Assembly (NCBI GenBank): GCA_903911145.1
Contig: CAIWCD010000039.1
Span: 1 to 64,000 of the forward strand
Reading direction: 5' to 3'
DNA: 64,000 nt
Source: an uncultured delta proteobacterium
GTDB taxonomy: Bacteria; Myxococcota; Myxococcia; Myxococcales; 40CM-4-68-19
Positions within the stretch are counted from its first letter, which is position 1. The number at the start of each line of letters is the position of its first letter. A program made the translations under genes and the position numbers. Positions 26,231-34,749 of the stretch are shown piece by piece. Under the pieces are notes generated by a model. The model ran no database searches. It saw only the letters and a list, made by a program, of their open reading frames with translations, and had not been told where the DNA came from.

Positions 26231-27190
26231 TCAGTGAATCATCGCCAGCTGCGACTCGTCGACGACGACCGTAGCCTTCGCGCGCAGAGCCGAGAGCAGC
26301 GCCCGCTCGGCCTCCGCGCGCTGTTCGAGCAGCAGGCGCAAGCCGATGCCGGGCGCGAGTTCCTCGAGTGTGCGCCGATGGGCGGGGCGCCTCTCGAGCA
26401 GCTTGAAGATGTGGAAGCCGTAGCTCGAGCGAACGATGCCGGAGAGTTGGCCGGGCTTGAGCGAGAAGCAGATCTCATCGAAGGGCGCAGGCATCACGCC
26501 GCGCGGGAAGAAGCCGAGATCGCCTCCGGCGCGTGCGTCGGGCGAGAGGCTCTCCTTGCGGGCGAGCGCTGCGAACGAGGCGCCCGCGCGGAGCTGATCG
26601 AGCAGGCTCTTGGCCTCCTCGGGCGAGGCGACGAGGATCTGCTGCGCGTGCACTTCGTCGGGCAGCGTGAACTCGCTGCGGTGGGCCTCGGCGTACTCCT
26701 TGATCGCGGCAGGATCCGGCTGCGGAACATGCAGCGCGTGCGCGAGTTCCCGCTCGGCCAGGAGGCGCTCGCGCGTCTCGTCGTGGAGGAGCGCGGCGGT
26801 CTCGCCGTCCTGCGCGAGGTGTTCGGGGAAGCTTTCGCCGGCCTTCTGCGTGTCATCGGCGAGCGCGTCTGTGGCGCGTTGGATGTCTGCCTCCGAGACG
26901 ACGAGCTGATCAGCCTTGGCCTGCGCGGCGAGGACCTGCCGATCGACGAGCGAGCCGAGGACTGCGCGCGCGAGCTCCTGCGGCGTCGCGCTGGTGTCGG
27001 CCTTCTCGCGCTCTCCGCGGCGCAGCCGGTCGACCTCTCGCTGCACCATCGCGAGCGAGATCGGCGCGCCATCGACGCGTGCGACAGCGGGGGCTGCGGG
27101 GGCTTGCGTGGGCGCGGGCCGCTTGCACGACGACGCGGAGACGACGAGCGCGAGCGCGAGAGCGAGACGATCGGATCGCGTGCGCGTCAA
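26231..27190 (-). CDS. Parvulin-type peptidyl-prolyl isomerase lipoprotein
   Basis: 319 residues. Lipobox SASSC (Cys22), so it is probably membrane-anchored like PrsA. N-terminal helices begin VARVDGAPISLAMVQREVDRL. The parvulin domain (~180-275) includes EVHAQQILV, GGDLGFFPRG and SYGFHIFKLLERR. Its start lies 110 bp after the previous isomerase gene, downstream of a strong terminator, so it may have its own promoter. Likely role: folding of exported or outer-membrane proteins. Confidence 0.9.
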   Translation of the reverse strand: MTRTRSDRLALALALVVSASSCKRPAPTQAPAAPAVARVDGAPISLAMVQREVDRLRRGEREKADTSATPQELARAVLGSLVDRQVLAAQAKADQLVVSEADIQRATDALADDTQKAGESFPEHLAQDGETAALLHDETRERLLAERELAHALHVPQPDPAAIKEYAEAHRSEFTLPDEVHAQQILVASPEEAKSLLDQLRAGASFAALARKESLSPDARAGGDLGFFPRGVMPAPFDEICFSLKPGQLSGIVRSSYGFHIFKLLERRPAHRRTLEELAPGIGLRLLLEQRAEAERALLSALRAKATVVVDESQLAMIH

Positions 27191-27218
27191 AGCGAAAGCT
27201 CACTCGAGAAGGGTGGAG

Positions 27219-27274
27219 AAAAAGGAAGCGGCGAAGCCCGGGGAGAGCAGTGACGCTCTCTCGCGCTTCGCCGC
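27219..27274 (-). terminator. Intrinsic terminator between two isomerase genes
   Basis: On the minus strand GCGGCGAAGC (27265-27274) pairs perfectly with GCTTCGCCGC (27228-27237). A nested inner stem pairs GAGAGC with GCTCTC. The run TTCCTTTTTCTCC follows. It lies just after the stop of the isomerase gene at 27300 and should stop its transcript. Confidence 0.88.
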
Positions 27275-27299
27275 GGGTGATGCGACAGCCGCTTGAAGA

Positions 27300-28349
27300 C
27301 TACTTCTGCGGAGCGGGCGCCGGCGCGATCGGAGCGGGGCGCGGCATCTGCATTCCCGGCATCCCCGGAGCGCCAGGCGCGCCCGGCATTCCCGGCGCAC
27401 CAGCCGGAACCTCCGATGCGGAGACCTTGTCGAGCGCGGCCTCGTCGATCTTCACGTTCGCCTTCTCGCGCAGCCCCTTGATGAAGTCGTCGTACTCCTT
27501 GCTGCGACGCTCGCGCGCCATGCGGCCACGGATCTGCTCCTTCGCCTCGTCGAACTTGCGATCGAGCGCGGCCGTCTTGACCTGGAGCTTGACGAGCTCG
27601 AAGCCCTGCGGAGTCTCGATGGGGCCGGCGACGTCGCCCGGCGCCTTGAGATCGAACGAGGCCGCGGCCAGCTCAGCCGAGTAGGTCTTCGTCATCTCAT
27701 CCTTCGAGAGGAAGCGCAGGTCGCCGGCCATCGGCGCCGAGAGCTTGTCCTGGCTCTCCTTCTTCGCGGCGTCCTGAAAGGCGTTGGCGTTGCCCTTCTT
27801 CGCGTCGGCCGCGATCGCCGCCGAAACCTCAGCGGCCTTCTTCTTCGCGGCGGCGTGCGCCTTCGCGTCGTCCTTCGCGCCCGCGATCAGCAGGCGGAAG
27901 ACGCGCGCGCGCTCGGGCTTGAGGAAGTCGTCCTGGTGCGTGTCGTAGAACTTCTTGAGATCGGCCTCGGCGATGTCCGAGCCCGAGAGTCGCTCGTCGA
28001 GTTGCTGGCGGAGCAGCTCGGTGACCAGCGCGCGCTTGACCTGCTCGCGCACAGCCGGCGAGTTCTCCAGTCCGCGCTTCTCGGCCTCCTGCACGAGGAG
28101 CTCATTGCGAATCAGGTTCTCGAGGAACTCCTTCTTGCGCTCGACCGTGTTGTAGCGCGCGCGGAGGAAGGGGCTGGTCTCGTCGAGCTTCTTCTTGAAC
28201 TCGTCGGCGGTGATCGTGTCCTCACCGACGTTGGCGACCACCGGACCCGTCTTGGTTTCCGTGTGCGAGGACTTCTTGCCGCCGCCGCAGCCGAGCACAA
28301 AGGCGCAGACGGAGGCAACGGCGAGCATGGAGAGCGAAGTTGTCTTCAT
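27300..28349 (-). CDS. Parvulin-type isomerase lipoprotein with collagen-like tail
   Basis: 349 residues. Lipobox VLGC (Cys21) followed by a Gly/Lys/Ser spacer. The N-terminal region VVANVGEDTITADEFKKKL and a Lys-rich helical middle precede a parvulin domain (~145-275, ARVFRLLI, GDLRFLSKDEM, TPQGFELVKLQVK). The C-terminal ~35 residues are Gly-Ala-Pro-Met repeats (GAPGMPGAPGAPGMPGMQ), collagen-like but short. Some canonical active-site residues are hard to align, so isomerase activity is uncertain and a chaperone role is possible. Confidence 0.88.
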   Translation of the reverse strand: MKTTSLSMLAVASVCAFVLGCGGGKKSSHTETKTGPVVANVGEDTITADEFKKKLDETSPFLRARYNTVERKKEFLENLIRNELLVQEAEKRGLENSPAVREQVKRALVTELLRQQLDERLSGSDIAEADLKKFYDTHQDDFLKPERARVFRLLIAGAKDDAKAHAAAKKKAAEVSAAIAADAKKGNANAFQDAAKKESQDKLSAPMAGDLRFLSKDEMTKTYSAELAAASFDLKAPGDVAGPIETPQGFELVKLQVKTAALDRKFDEAKEQIRGRMARERRSKEYDDFIKGLREKANVKIDEAALDKVSASEVPAGAPGMPGAPGAPGMPGMQMPRPAPIAPAPAPQK

Positions 28350-28493
28350 CGTGGATTTCCTGGTTCGAAGTTGTTTGCGCAGAGGGCGTGGCAGTGCAGA
28401 ACGCAGATGCCCGCTTCACCATTCCCCGGCTGCGGGGAGAGGCAGATATCAGAGATCGGGTTCGAGGGGGAAGCCCACGACCGCGCGAGGAGG

Positions 28494-29132
28494 TCAACTC
28501 GATCGCGGGCGGCGCGTCGACGGGTCCGCGGGGCCCTCGAGCTCATAGAGCGCGATGGGGCCGTCCTTGCGCACCCAGAAGCCGGCCCCGACCTGCGTGA
28601 AGTGTGACGAAAGGCGCGTTCGATAGAAGCGGCCCGTGCGCAGGTGAACGTCGGCATCGGTGCCGTTCTGGTCGCAGACCGTGCGCAGATCGCGCGCAGT
28701 GAGCACCTCGAGATAGAGCAGGCCCGACGACATCGCGGCGATGTTCTCGAGCGCGCGCGAGCATGCCGCGTCGTCGAGGTACTGCAGAACGCCCTGGCAG
28801 ATGATGAGGTCGAACGTTCCGCGCAGGCGCGTGGCGCCGACGTCGAGGCGGCGGTGACGATAGATCGTGCAGGCGTGGGCACTCACGTCCGTCGAGACGA
28901 AGCGTGTGCGCGGGCGCTCTCTGGCGAACCAGTCGCGGACGAATCCAGGGCCGGAGCCGATCTCGAGCACCGACTTGAGCGGCCGCTGGAAGAGCCACGA
29001 GGAGAGTCCGTCGATCCCCTGCGCGAGGCGGGCGATCTCCTCTGCGGTGTGCGTGCGGGCCTCGCCGTAGAAGCGCCGATAGTAGGCCGCATCGAACCGC
29101 TCGGCCGCACTGGGCGCGGGTTTGCGCGTCAC
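28494..29132 (-). CDS. Class I SAM-dependent methyltransferase
   Basis: 212 residues. Motif I is VLEIGSGPGFVRDWF (residues ~55-70), with an acidic VSTDVS at the ribose-binding position and DLIICQGVLQYLDD as motif IV. The start is GTG 29130-29132, overlapping the mfd stop as GTGA, so it is coupled to mfd. Overall it resembles NodS/UbiE-type small-molecule methyltransferases. Substrate unknown. Confidence 0.85.
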   Translation of the reverse strand: MTRKPAPSAAERFDAAYYRRFYGEARTHTAEEIARLAQGIDGLSSWLFQRPLKSVLEIGSGPGFVRDWFARERPRTRFVSTDVSAHACTIYRHRRLDVGATRLRGTFDLIICQGVLQYLDDAACSRALENIAAMSSGLLYLEVLTARDLRTVCDQNGTDADVHLRTGRFYRTRLSSHFTQVGAGFWVRKDGPIALYELEGPADPSTRRPRSS

Positions 29133-32100
29133 GGGTTCACCATGCAGTTGCGCAGTTCAGCCAGGAGCCGGCGCGCGCCGTCGAGGAGAGCGCTGCCTTC
29201 CGCCACCTGCTCCGCGACGGTCGGGCCGTTCATCGCGCGATTGGCGTTGAACTCCGGCGCGGGCAGCGTCTCGATCAGCTCCATGTTCGGCGTCAGCCGA
29301 TAGCGCCCCTTCCCGCGCGCAACCAGCGTCGCAAGCCGCTCGGGTGAGAGCAGCGCGTCGTGGCCGAGTTGCACGATGAGGCGGCCCGGCCCGCTCTTGA
29401 GGCCGCGCATCCGCATCGCGCGCAGCTGGTTCTTCAGGCCCATCACCTCGACGAGCGCATCGACCTCGCCGGGCGCTTCTCCGCACTGGTCGCGCAGCTC
29501 GCCCTTGATGTCGTAGAGCTCGTCCTCGCTCTGTGCATTCGCGAGCCGCTTGTAGAAGACGAGCCGCTGCGACACCTCGGGCACGTACTCCTCGGGGATG
29601 AGCGCGGCGATCGGCAGCTCGACATCCGGCTCGATCTCCTCGGAGAGCGGCTGGCCTTTGAGCTCTGCGACGGCCTCTTCCATCATCTGCGTGTAGAGAT
29701 CGAAGCCGACCGACGCGATGGTGCCGGACTGATCGGGCCCGAGGAGATTTCCCGCGCCGCGCATCTCGAGATCGTGCGACGCGATCTGGAAGCCCGCGCC
29801 GAGTTCGGTGAACTGCTGCAGCACCGAGAGCCGCTGCTGAGCATCGCGCGTCATCGGGCGGCGCGCCGGCACGAGCAGATACGCATACGCGCGCTCGCGC
29901 GAGCGGCCGACGCGTCCGCGGATTTGATAGAGCTGCGCGAGTCCAAACGTGTCGGCGCGATTGACGAGGATCGTGTTCGCAGAGGGGATGTCGAGGCCGC
30001 TCTCGATGATCGTCGTACAAAGTAATACGTCGTGTTTCTTGTCGACGAACTCGGTCATCACCTCTTCAAGTTTCCCCTCGGCCATCTGCCCGTGCGCGAC
30101 GGCGATCTTCGCCTGGGGCACGAGCTTCTTCACGTACTCGTAGACTCCGCCGATGCTCTGCACGCGGTTGTGCAGGAAGAAGACCTGGCCGCCGCGCGAG
30201 AGCTCGCGCTCGATCGCCTCCTTGATCGTCTGCGCCTCGAACTTGCACACGAACGTGCGGATCGCGCGGCGATCGACGGGCGGCGTCGAGATGATCGAGA
30301 GATCGCGCACGCCGGTCATCGCCATGTGCAGCGTGCGCGGGATGGGCGTGGCCGAGAGCGTGAGCACGTCGACGAGCGTGCGCAGTTTCTTCAGCGCCTC
30401 TTTGTGCTTCACGCCAAATCTCTGCTCCTCGTCGACGACGATGAGTCCGAGATCCTTGAACGTGACGTCTGACGAGAGCAGCCGATGCGTTCCGACGAGC
30501 ACGTCGACTTTTCCCTCGCGCGTGCGCTGCAGAATCTCGCGAGTCTTGGCCGGATCGTTGAAGCGCGAGATCACTTCGACCGTGATCGGATAGTCGAAGA
30601 AGCGCTTCGCGAAGGTCCGGTAGTGCTGCGCGGCGAGCACGGTCGTGGGCACGAGAACCGCGACCTGCTTCTTGTCCTCGACCGCCTTGAAGGCCGCGCG
30701 CAGAGCCACTTCCGTCTTGCCGTAGCCGACGTCGCCGCAGACGAGGCGATCCATCGGGCGCTTCTTCTGCATGTCGCCGAGGACGTCCTCGATCGCCTTC
30801 GCCTGATCGATCGTCTCGTCAAACTCGAACGCCGCTTCGAACTGCCGGTACATCTCGTCGGGCGGCGTGAATGCGTGGCCCTCGTGCGCCTCGCGCGCGG
30901 CGTAGAGCTCGAGCAGGCCCGCGGCCATCTTGAGCAGCTCCTCTTTGACGCGCGTCTTGCGCTTGAGGAAGGTCTGGCTCTTGAGCGAGTCGAGGCGCGC
31001 CGTCGCGGGATCGCCGCCGACGTACTTCTGCATCTGCCGCAGACGACCGACGGGGAGGTAGAGTTTGTCCTTCCCCGCGAACTGCAGAAGAATGAAATCG
31101 GCGGCGTGACCGCGCACAGCAAGGCGCGTGAGTCCCTCGTAGCGCGCGATGCCGTGCTCGACGTGGATGACGAGATCGCCGTTCTTCAGATCGCGGAAAT
31201 CGGCGCCGTCGGAGCCGAACGATTTCGGACGTCGCGAGACGGTGCGCACGCGGGCGCGCGGTCCGAAGACATCCTCGTCGGAGAAGACCGCGATGCGAGA
31301 ATTGGTGTCGATGAAGCCGGCCGAGACCTCGGCGACGGCGAGATGCGCGTGCACGCTCGCGTCGAAGAGGACCGCGCCCAGCGCAGCTGGATTGTCGCTG
31401 CCTGCAGCAATTCCACTCTTGCGGATGAGCTGCGGATCGGGCGGCTCTGCGATCTGCGCCATCAGGCGGCGATCGAGCAGCAGGCGGCGAAGCCGCTCGG
31501 CTTGCGCTGAGCTGTGGCAGGCGATGAACGCCGAGATCCCGCGCTCGCGCAGAGACGTGAGCCGGCCACAGAGCGGTTCGAGCGCGCCGCTCTCTCCCTG
31601 GTGCCCCGCGATCTCCGCACGCAACTCGGCCGTGGGCGTGAGATCAAACGCGATCTGCACCTCTCCGCGCGTCTGGTCGTCGCCCTCGTGGCGCGCGAAT
31701 TGATCTCGCGTCTCGTTCGCGCGCAGAGAGCGGATCTGCGGCGCCAGCGTGCCCTCGGCGTTGTCGCCCGCATCGTCGTCCGGCCGCGACTTCGCCTGGA
31801 AGATCGAAAGCTCGGGTGCCTCGTGGTGGATATCCTCGAGGAACTCGCCGGCAAGCTGCGGCGAGAGCACCGCGAGGCCGGAGAGCGCGAGTTGCGAGTG
31901 CGATTCGATCGCGAGCCGCACTTCCCGCTCATGCAGATAGTGCTGCTCGGGCGGAAGCGCGAGCTCGCCCTTCTCCCGCGCCGACGCGAACGACGTCGAC
32001 AGCTCGCTCCAGAGTTCGCTCCAGCGGCGCTCGAGCTCGAGCGGATCGTCGAGCACGAAGATCGCGTCGCGAGGCAGATAGTCGGTGAGCGGACTCAGGC

Positions 32101-33079
32101 CCTTCTCGAAGAAGCCGGGCAACAGCGGCGCGAGCGAGGCGGCGAAGAGCGCGTCGTCGACACCCTTGTCCTGCAGCTCGTCGATGCGCGCGCGCACCGA
32201 GCGGGTCGGCAGATCGGCGAGATCCGCGGCGGTGCGGATCGCGGCCACCGCGGCCTTGCGCCCCGCCTCGTCGAGCACGATCTCGCGCGCGGGGCAGAGC
32301 GCGATCTCGCCAAGGTCAGTCGAGGAGCGCTGCGTGGTCGGATCGAACAGCTTGATGGTTTCGATCAGGTCGCCAAAGAACTCGATGCGCGCCGGAAGTG
32401 CCGAGAGCGGGCTCCAGACGTCGAAGATTCCGCCGCGCACCGCGAACGTTCCCGGGTCTTCGCAGAGAGGAGATTTCGAGTAGCCCGCGGCGATCAGGCT
32501 GCGTGCGAGAGCATCGCGATCCTGCTCCATCTCGCGCGAGAGGATCAGCGAGCGGGCATCGAGGATGTCGCGCGGAATGGCGCGCCGTGCGAGCGCGCGC
32601 AGAGAGAGAACGATCGCGCGCACGCCCGTCTTCGGCAGATCGCCGAGGTGGAGATGAAAGAGCGCAGTGAGGCGCTGCTGGCCGACGAGACGATCGGGCG
32701 TCAGGCCGTCGTAGGGGAGCAGCTCCTCGCCGGGCAGTCGGAGAATGCGCGGCGCGCCCTCGGTGCTCGGTCCCGCGAAGAAGCGCAGATCGCGCTCGAG
32801 CCCCTCGGCGGCCTCTTCATCGGCGACGACGCAGACGAGAGGCCGGCCGCTGGCGAGACTGAGCTGCGAGAGCGCAAAGCCGCGCCCAGCGCCGAAGAGA
32901 CCGCGCGCACGGACGCGCAGCGGCGCGGTCTGTCCGGCAGGGAAGGCCGCGCACAGCTCGGAGATCGCGGTCGGGCTTCCGCGAGAGATTCGCGGCAGGG
33001 CAGGCGGCGGAAGCTTTGCGTCGGGCTGCAAGAAGACCCCAGCGCGGAGCTCCCCGCGCAACTGCGCACTCAACGACAA
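29129..33079 (-). CDS. mfd: Transcription-repair coupling factor Mfd
   Basis: 1316 residues, longer than the ~1150 usual. The UvrB-like N-terminal part holds RILRLPGEELLPYDGLTPD and AVRGGIFDVWSP. The RNA-polymerase-interacting region has VHVEHGIARYEGL-type sequence (VIHVEHGIARYEGL). The helicase has Walker A GDVGYGKTE (~781), the DEEQRFG box (~884), SATPIPRTLHMA and GRVGRS. A poorly conserved insertion around residues 420-480 accounts for some of the extra length. The start is probably TTG 33077-33079, with another TTG two codons later. Mfd removes stalled polymerase and recruits UvrA. Confidence 0.96.
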   Translation of the reverse strand: MSLSAQLRGELRAGVFLQPDAKLPPPALPRISRGSPTAISELCAAFPAGQTAPLRVRARGLFGAGRGFALSQLSLASGRPLVCVVADEEAAEGLERDLRFFAGPSTEGAPRILRLPGEELLPYDGLTPDRLVGQQRLTALFHLHLGDLPKTGVRAIVLSLRALARRAIPRDILDARSLILSREMEQDRDALARSLIAAGYSKSPLCEDPGTFAVRGGIFDVWSPLSALPARIEFFGDLIETIKLFDPTTQRSSTDLGEIALCPAREIVLDEAGRKAAVAAIRTAADLADLPTRSVRARIDELQDKGVDDALFAASLAPLLPGFFEKGLSPLTDYLPRDAIFVLDDPLELERRWSELWSELSTSFASAREKGELALPPEQHYLHEREVRLAIESHSQLALSGLAVLSPQLAGEFLEDIHHEAPELSIFQAKSRPDDDAGDNAEGTLAPQIRSLRANETRDQFARHEGDDQTRGEVQIAFDLTPTAELRAEIAGHQGESGALEPLCGRLTSLRERGISAFIACHSSAQAERLRRLLLDRRLMAQIAEPPDPQLIRKSGIAAGSDNPAALGAVLFDASVHAHLAVAEVSAGFIDTNSRIAVFSDEDVFGPRARVRTVSRRPKSFGSDGADFRDLKNGDLVIHVEHGIARYEGLTRLAVRGHAADFILLQFAGKDKLYLPVGRLRQMQKYVGGDPATARLDSLKSQTFLKRKTRVKEELLKMAAGLLELYAAREAHEGHAFTPPDEMYRQFEAAFEFDETIDQAKAIEDVLGDMQKKRPMDRLVCGDVGYGKTEVALRAAFKAVEDKKQVAVLVPTTVLAAQHYRTFAKRFFDYPITVEVISRFNDPAKTREILQRTREGKVDVLVGTHRLLSSDVTFKDLGLIVVDEEQRFGVKHKEALKKLRTLVDVLTLSATPIPRTLHMAMTGVRDLSIISTPPVDRRAIRTFVCKFEAQTIKEAIERELSRGGQVFFLHNRVQSIGGVYEYVKKLVPQAKIAVAHGQMAEGKLEEVMTEFVDKKHDVLLCTTIIESGLDIPSANTILVNRADTFGLAQLYQIRGRVGRSRERAYAYLLVPARRPMTRDAQQRLSVLQQFTELGAGFQIASHDLEMRGAGNLLGPDQSGTIASVGFDLYTQMMEEAVAELKGQPLSEEIEPDVELPIAALIPEEYVPEVSQRLVFYKRLANAQSEDELYDIKGELRDQCGEAPGEVDALVEVMGLKNQLRAMRMRGLKSGPGRLIVQLGHDALLSPERLATLVARGKGRYRLTPNMELIETLPAPEFNANRAMNGPTVAEQVAEGSALLDGARRLLAELRNCMVNP

Positions 33080-33141
33080 GCGCGCGTTCTCTTAGAGAGC
33101 GATGGCGCGGCCGTCAAGCCGCAGCGCCGCCGCATGCCACG

Positions 33142-33621
33142 TCACGCGCTCTTGCCTGCGAGCGTCTCGATGAGTTGCCTGACGCCATCGGTGTGCGCGC
33201 CCGCGCGCAGCATGCTGTCGAAGATCCCCGCGATCACTCCCTGCTTGTCGATCACGTAGGTGATGCGCGAGGTGCTCCCCGTCAGCTTCGCGACGAGGCC
33301 GCTGGTCGCGCCATAGGTCGTCGCCAGCTTCTTCTCTGAGTCGGAGATCAGCGCGAAGGGGACGCCGTACTCCGCGGTGAACTTGCGGTGGGTCTCGTCG
33401 CTGTCGACGGAGACGCCGATCACCTCCGTGTCGAGCGTGCCGAGCGCGGCGTACTGGTCGCGAAAGCCGCAGGTCTCGCGCGTGCACACGGTGGTGAAGT
33501 CGCCCGGATAGAAATAGAGGACGACGTTCTTCTTCCCCTTGAGCTTTGCAAGATGAAGCGTCCGGCCATCGCTGGCGGTGAGCTCGAAATCGGGGGCCTG
33601 GTCGCCGATGTGCAGAGTCAT
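33142..33621 (-). CDS. bcp: Peroxiredoxin, BCP/PrxQ type
   Basis: 159 residues. DFTTVCTRETCGF carries the peroxidatic Cys46 and the resolving Cys51, the spacing typical of BCP/PrxQ. YFYPGDFT and the C-terminal region GVIAGIFDSM fit the family. It reduces hydroperoxides with thioredoxin. It lies 63 bp upstream of mfd on the same strand. Confidence 0.95.
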   Translation of the reverse strand: MTLHIGDQAPDFELTASDGRTLHLAKLKGKKNVVLYFYPGDFTTVCTRETCGFRDQYAALGTLDTEVIGVSVDSDETHRKFTAEYGVPFALISDSEKKLATTYGATSGLVAKLTGSTSRITYVIDKQGVIAGIFDSMLRAGAHTDGVRQLIETLAGKSA

Positions 33622-33690
33622 GCGAGAAGAGATGCTCGGAGCGCCCGCGCGCTTCTCTCTGCGGCATCGGGCGCGGGGCGGATGTGGCGG

Positions 33691-34749
33691 TCAGCGCGCG
33701 AGGTGATCGTGTCCGAGCCGCTCTGGGAGCGGGATTGCGCGATCCTGATCCCAAAGAGTGATCGCGTTCGGCGTCCGAGAAAAACGCTTCGGTGTCGCCA
33801 GCGAGCCAATCACGTTCGAGTCGATCTGCTCGCGCGCGAGTCGGGCGCGAAGGGTCGCTACATGCTTGCGCGGCACCGCGAGAAGCAGCGCGTACTCCTC
33901 GCCGCCGGAGAGCGAGAGTGCGTAGGGATGGGCGCCGCGTGTTGCCGCCTTCGCTTCGTGCGCGCGTACAGCCGGGGAGCGGGGCAGCGACGCGAGCTGA
34001 AGCTCTGCCGTGCAGCCGCTGCGTGCGCAGAGATGACCGAGATCCTGAAGCAGGCCGTCGGAGAGATCGATCGCGGCCGAGGCGAGGCGAGCGGCGATCT
34101 GGCCGGCGCGTGCTTGCGGCACGGGGCGTAGCTGGGCCTGCACCGCCGCGCGCTCGTCCTTACCCAGCGCGGGTTTGCGGCGCTTGCGCAGCAGAATCAA
34201 TCCGAGCGCTGCCGCGCCAAGCTCACCGACGAGCAGCAGCCGATCTCCCGGCTTGCCACCTGCGCGCGAGAGCGGATGTGCTGTCTCGCCGAGCGCGGTG
34301 ATCGTGATCGACCAGTCGCGCGCGCGCGTGACGTTGCCGCCGACCAGCGTGCAGCCGCTTGCCTTCGCGAGCTGGGCCATGCCGCGAGCGAATCCCTGCG
34401 CCGTCGCGATCGCTTGTGCACGCGCAAGCTTCGGAACCGACAGCGCGCAGAGAAACCAGCGCGGGACCGCCCCCGCTGCCGCCAGATCGCTCAGGTTCAT
34501 CGCCAGCGCCTTCCAGCCCGCGTCCTCTGCGGACGAGCGCGCAAGGTCGAAGTGCACGCCGTCGACAGCGGCGTCGGTGGTGGCGATGAGCTGCTTGCCG
34601 CGCGACGGAAGGAGCCTCGCGCAGTCGTCTCCCGGTCCGAGGATCACGCCGGCCGCACCGGGAGCCATCGCCCGCGATTCGCGCGACAGTCCGAACGGCG
34701 CGAGAAAGGCGTCGATCAGCGCGAACTCACCCGCCCGCGTGCTGCTCAT
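33691..34749 (-). CDS. thiL: Thiamine-monophosphate kinase
   Basis: 352 residues. Motifs GPGDDCA (~38-44), TTDAAVDGVHFD, KALAMNLSDLAAAGA, GGNVTRA and IDLSDGLLQDLGHL with SGGEEYALLL are diagnostic of ThiL. It phosphorylates thiamine monophosphate to the diphosphate. The ATG overlaps the stop of the kinase gene before it (ATGA). Confidence 0.95.
   Translation of the reverse strand: MSSTRAGEFALIDAFLAPFGLSRESRAMAPGAAGVILGPGDDCARLLPSRGKQLIATTDAAVDGVHFDLARSSAEDAGWKALAMNLSDLAAAGAVPRWFLCALSVPKLARAQAIATAQGFARGMAQLAKASGCTLVGGNVTRARDWSITITALGETAHPLSRAGGKPGDRLLLVGELGAAALGLILLRKRRKPALGKDERAAVQAQLRPVPQARAGQIAARLASAAIDLSDGLLQDLGHLCARSGCTAELQLASLPRSPAVRAHEAKAATRGAHPYALSLSGGEEYALLLAVPRKHVATLRARLAREQIDSNVIGSLATPKRFSRTPNAITLWDQDRAIPLPERLGHDHLAR

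Noticed and set aside
31514-33259. Plus-strand open frame of 581 codons opposite mfd
   Set aside because: Antisense to conserved Mfd sequence; low-complexity Arg/Glu translation.
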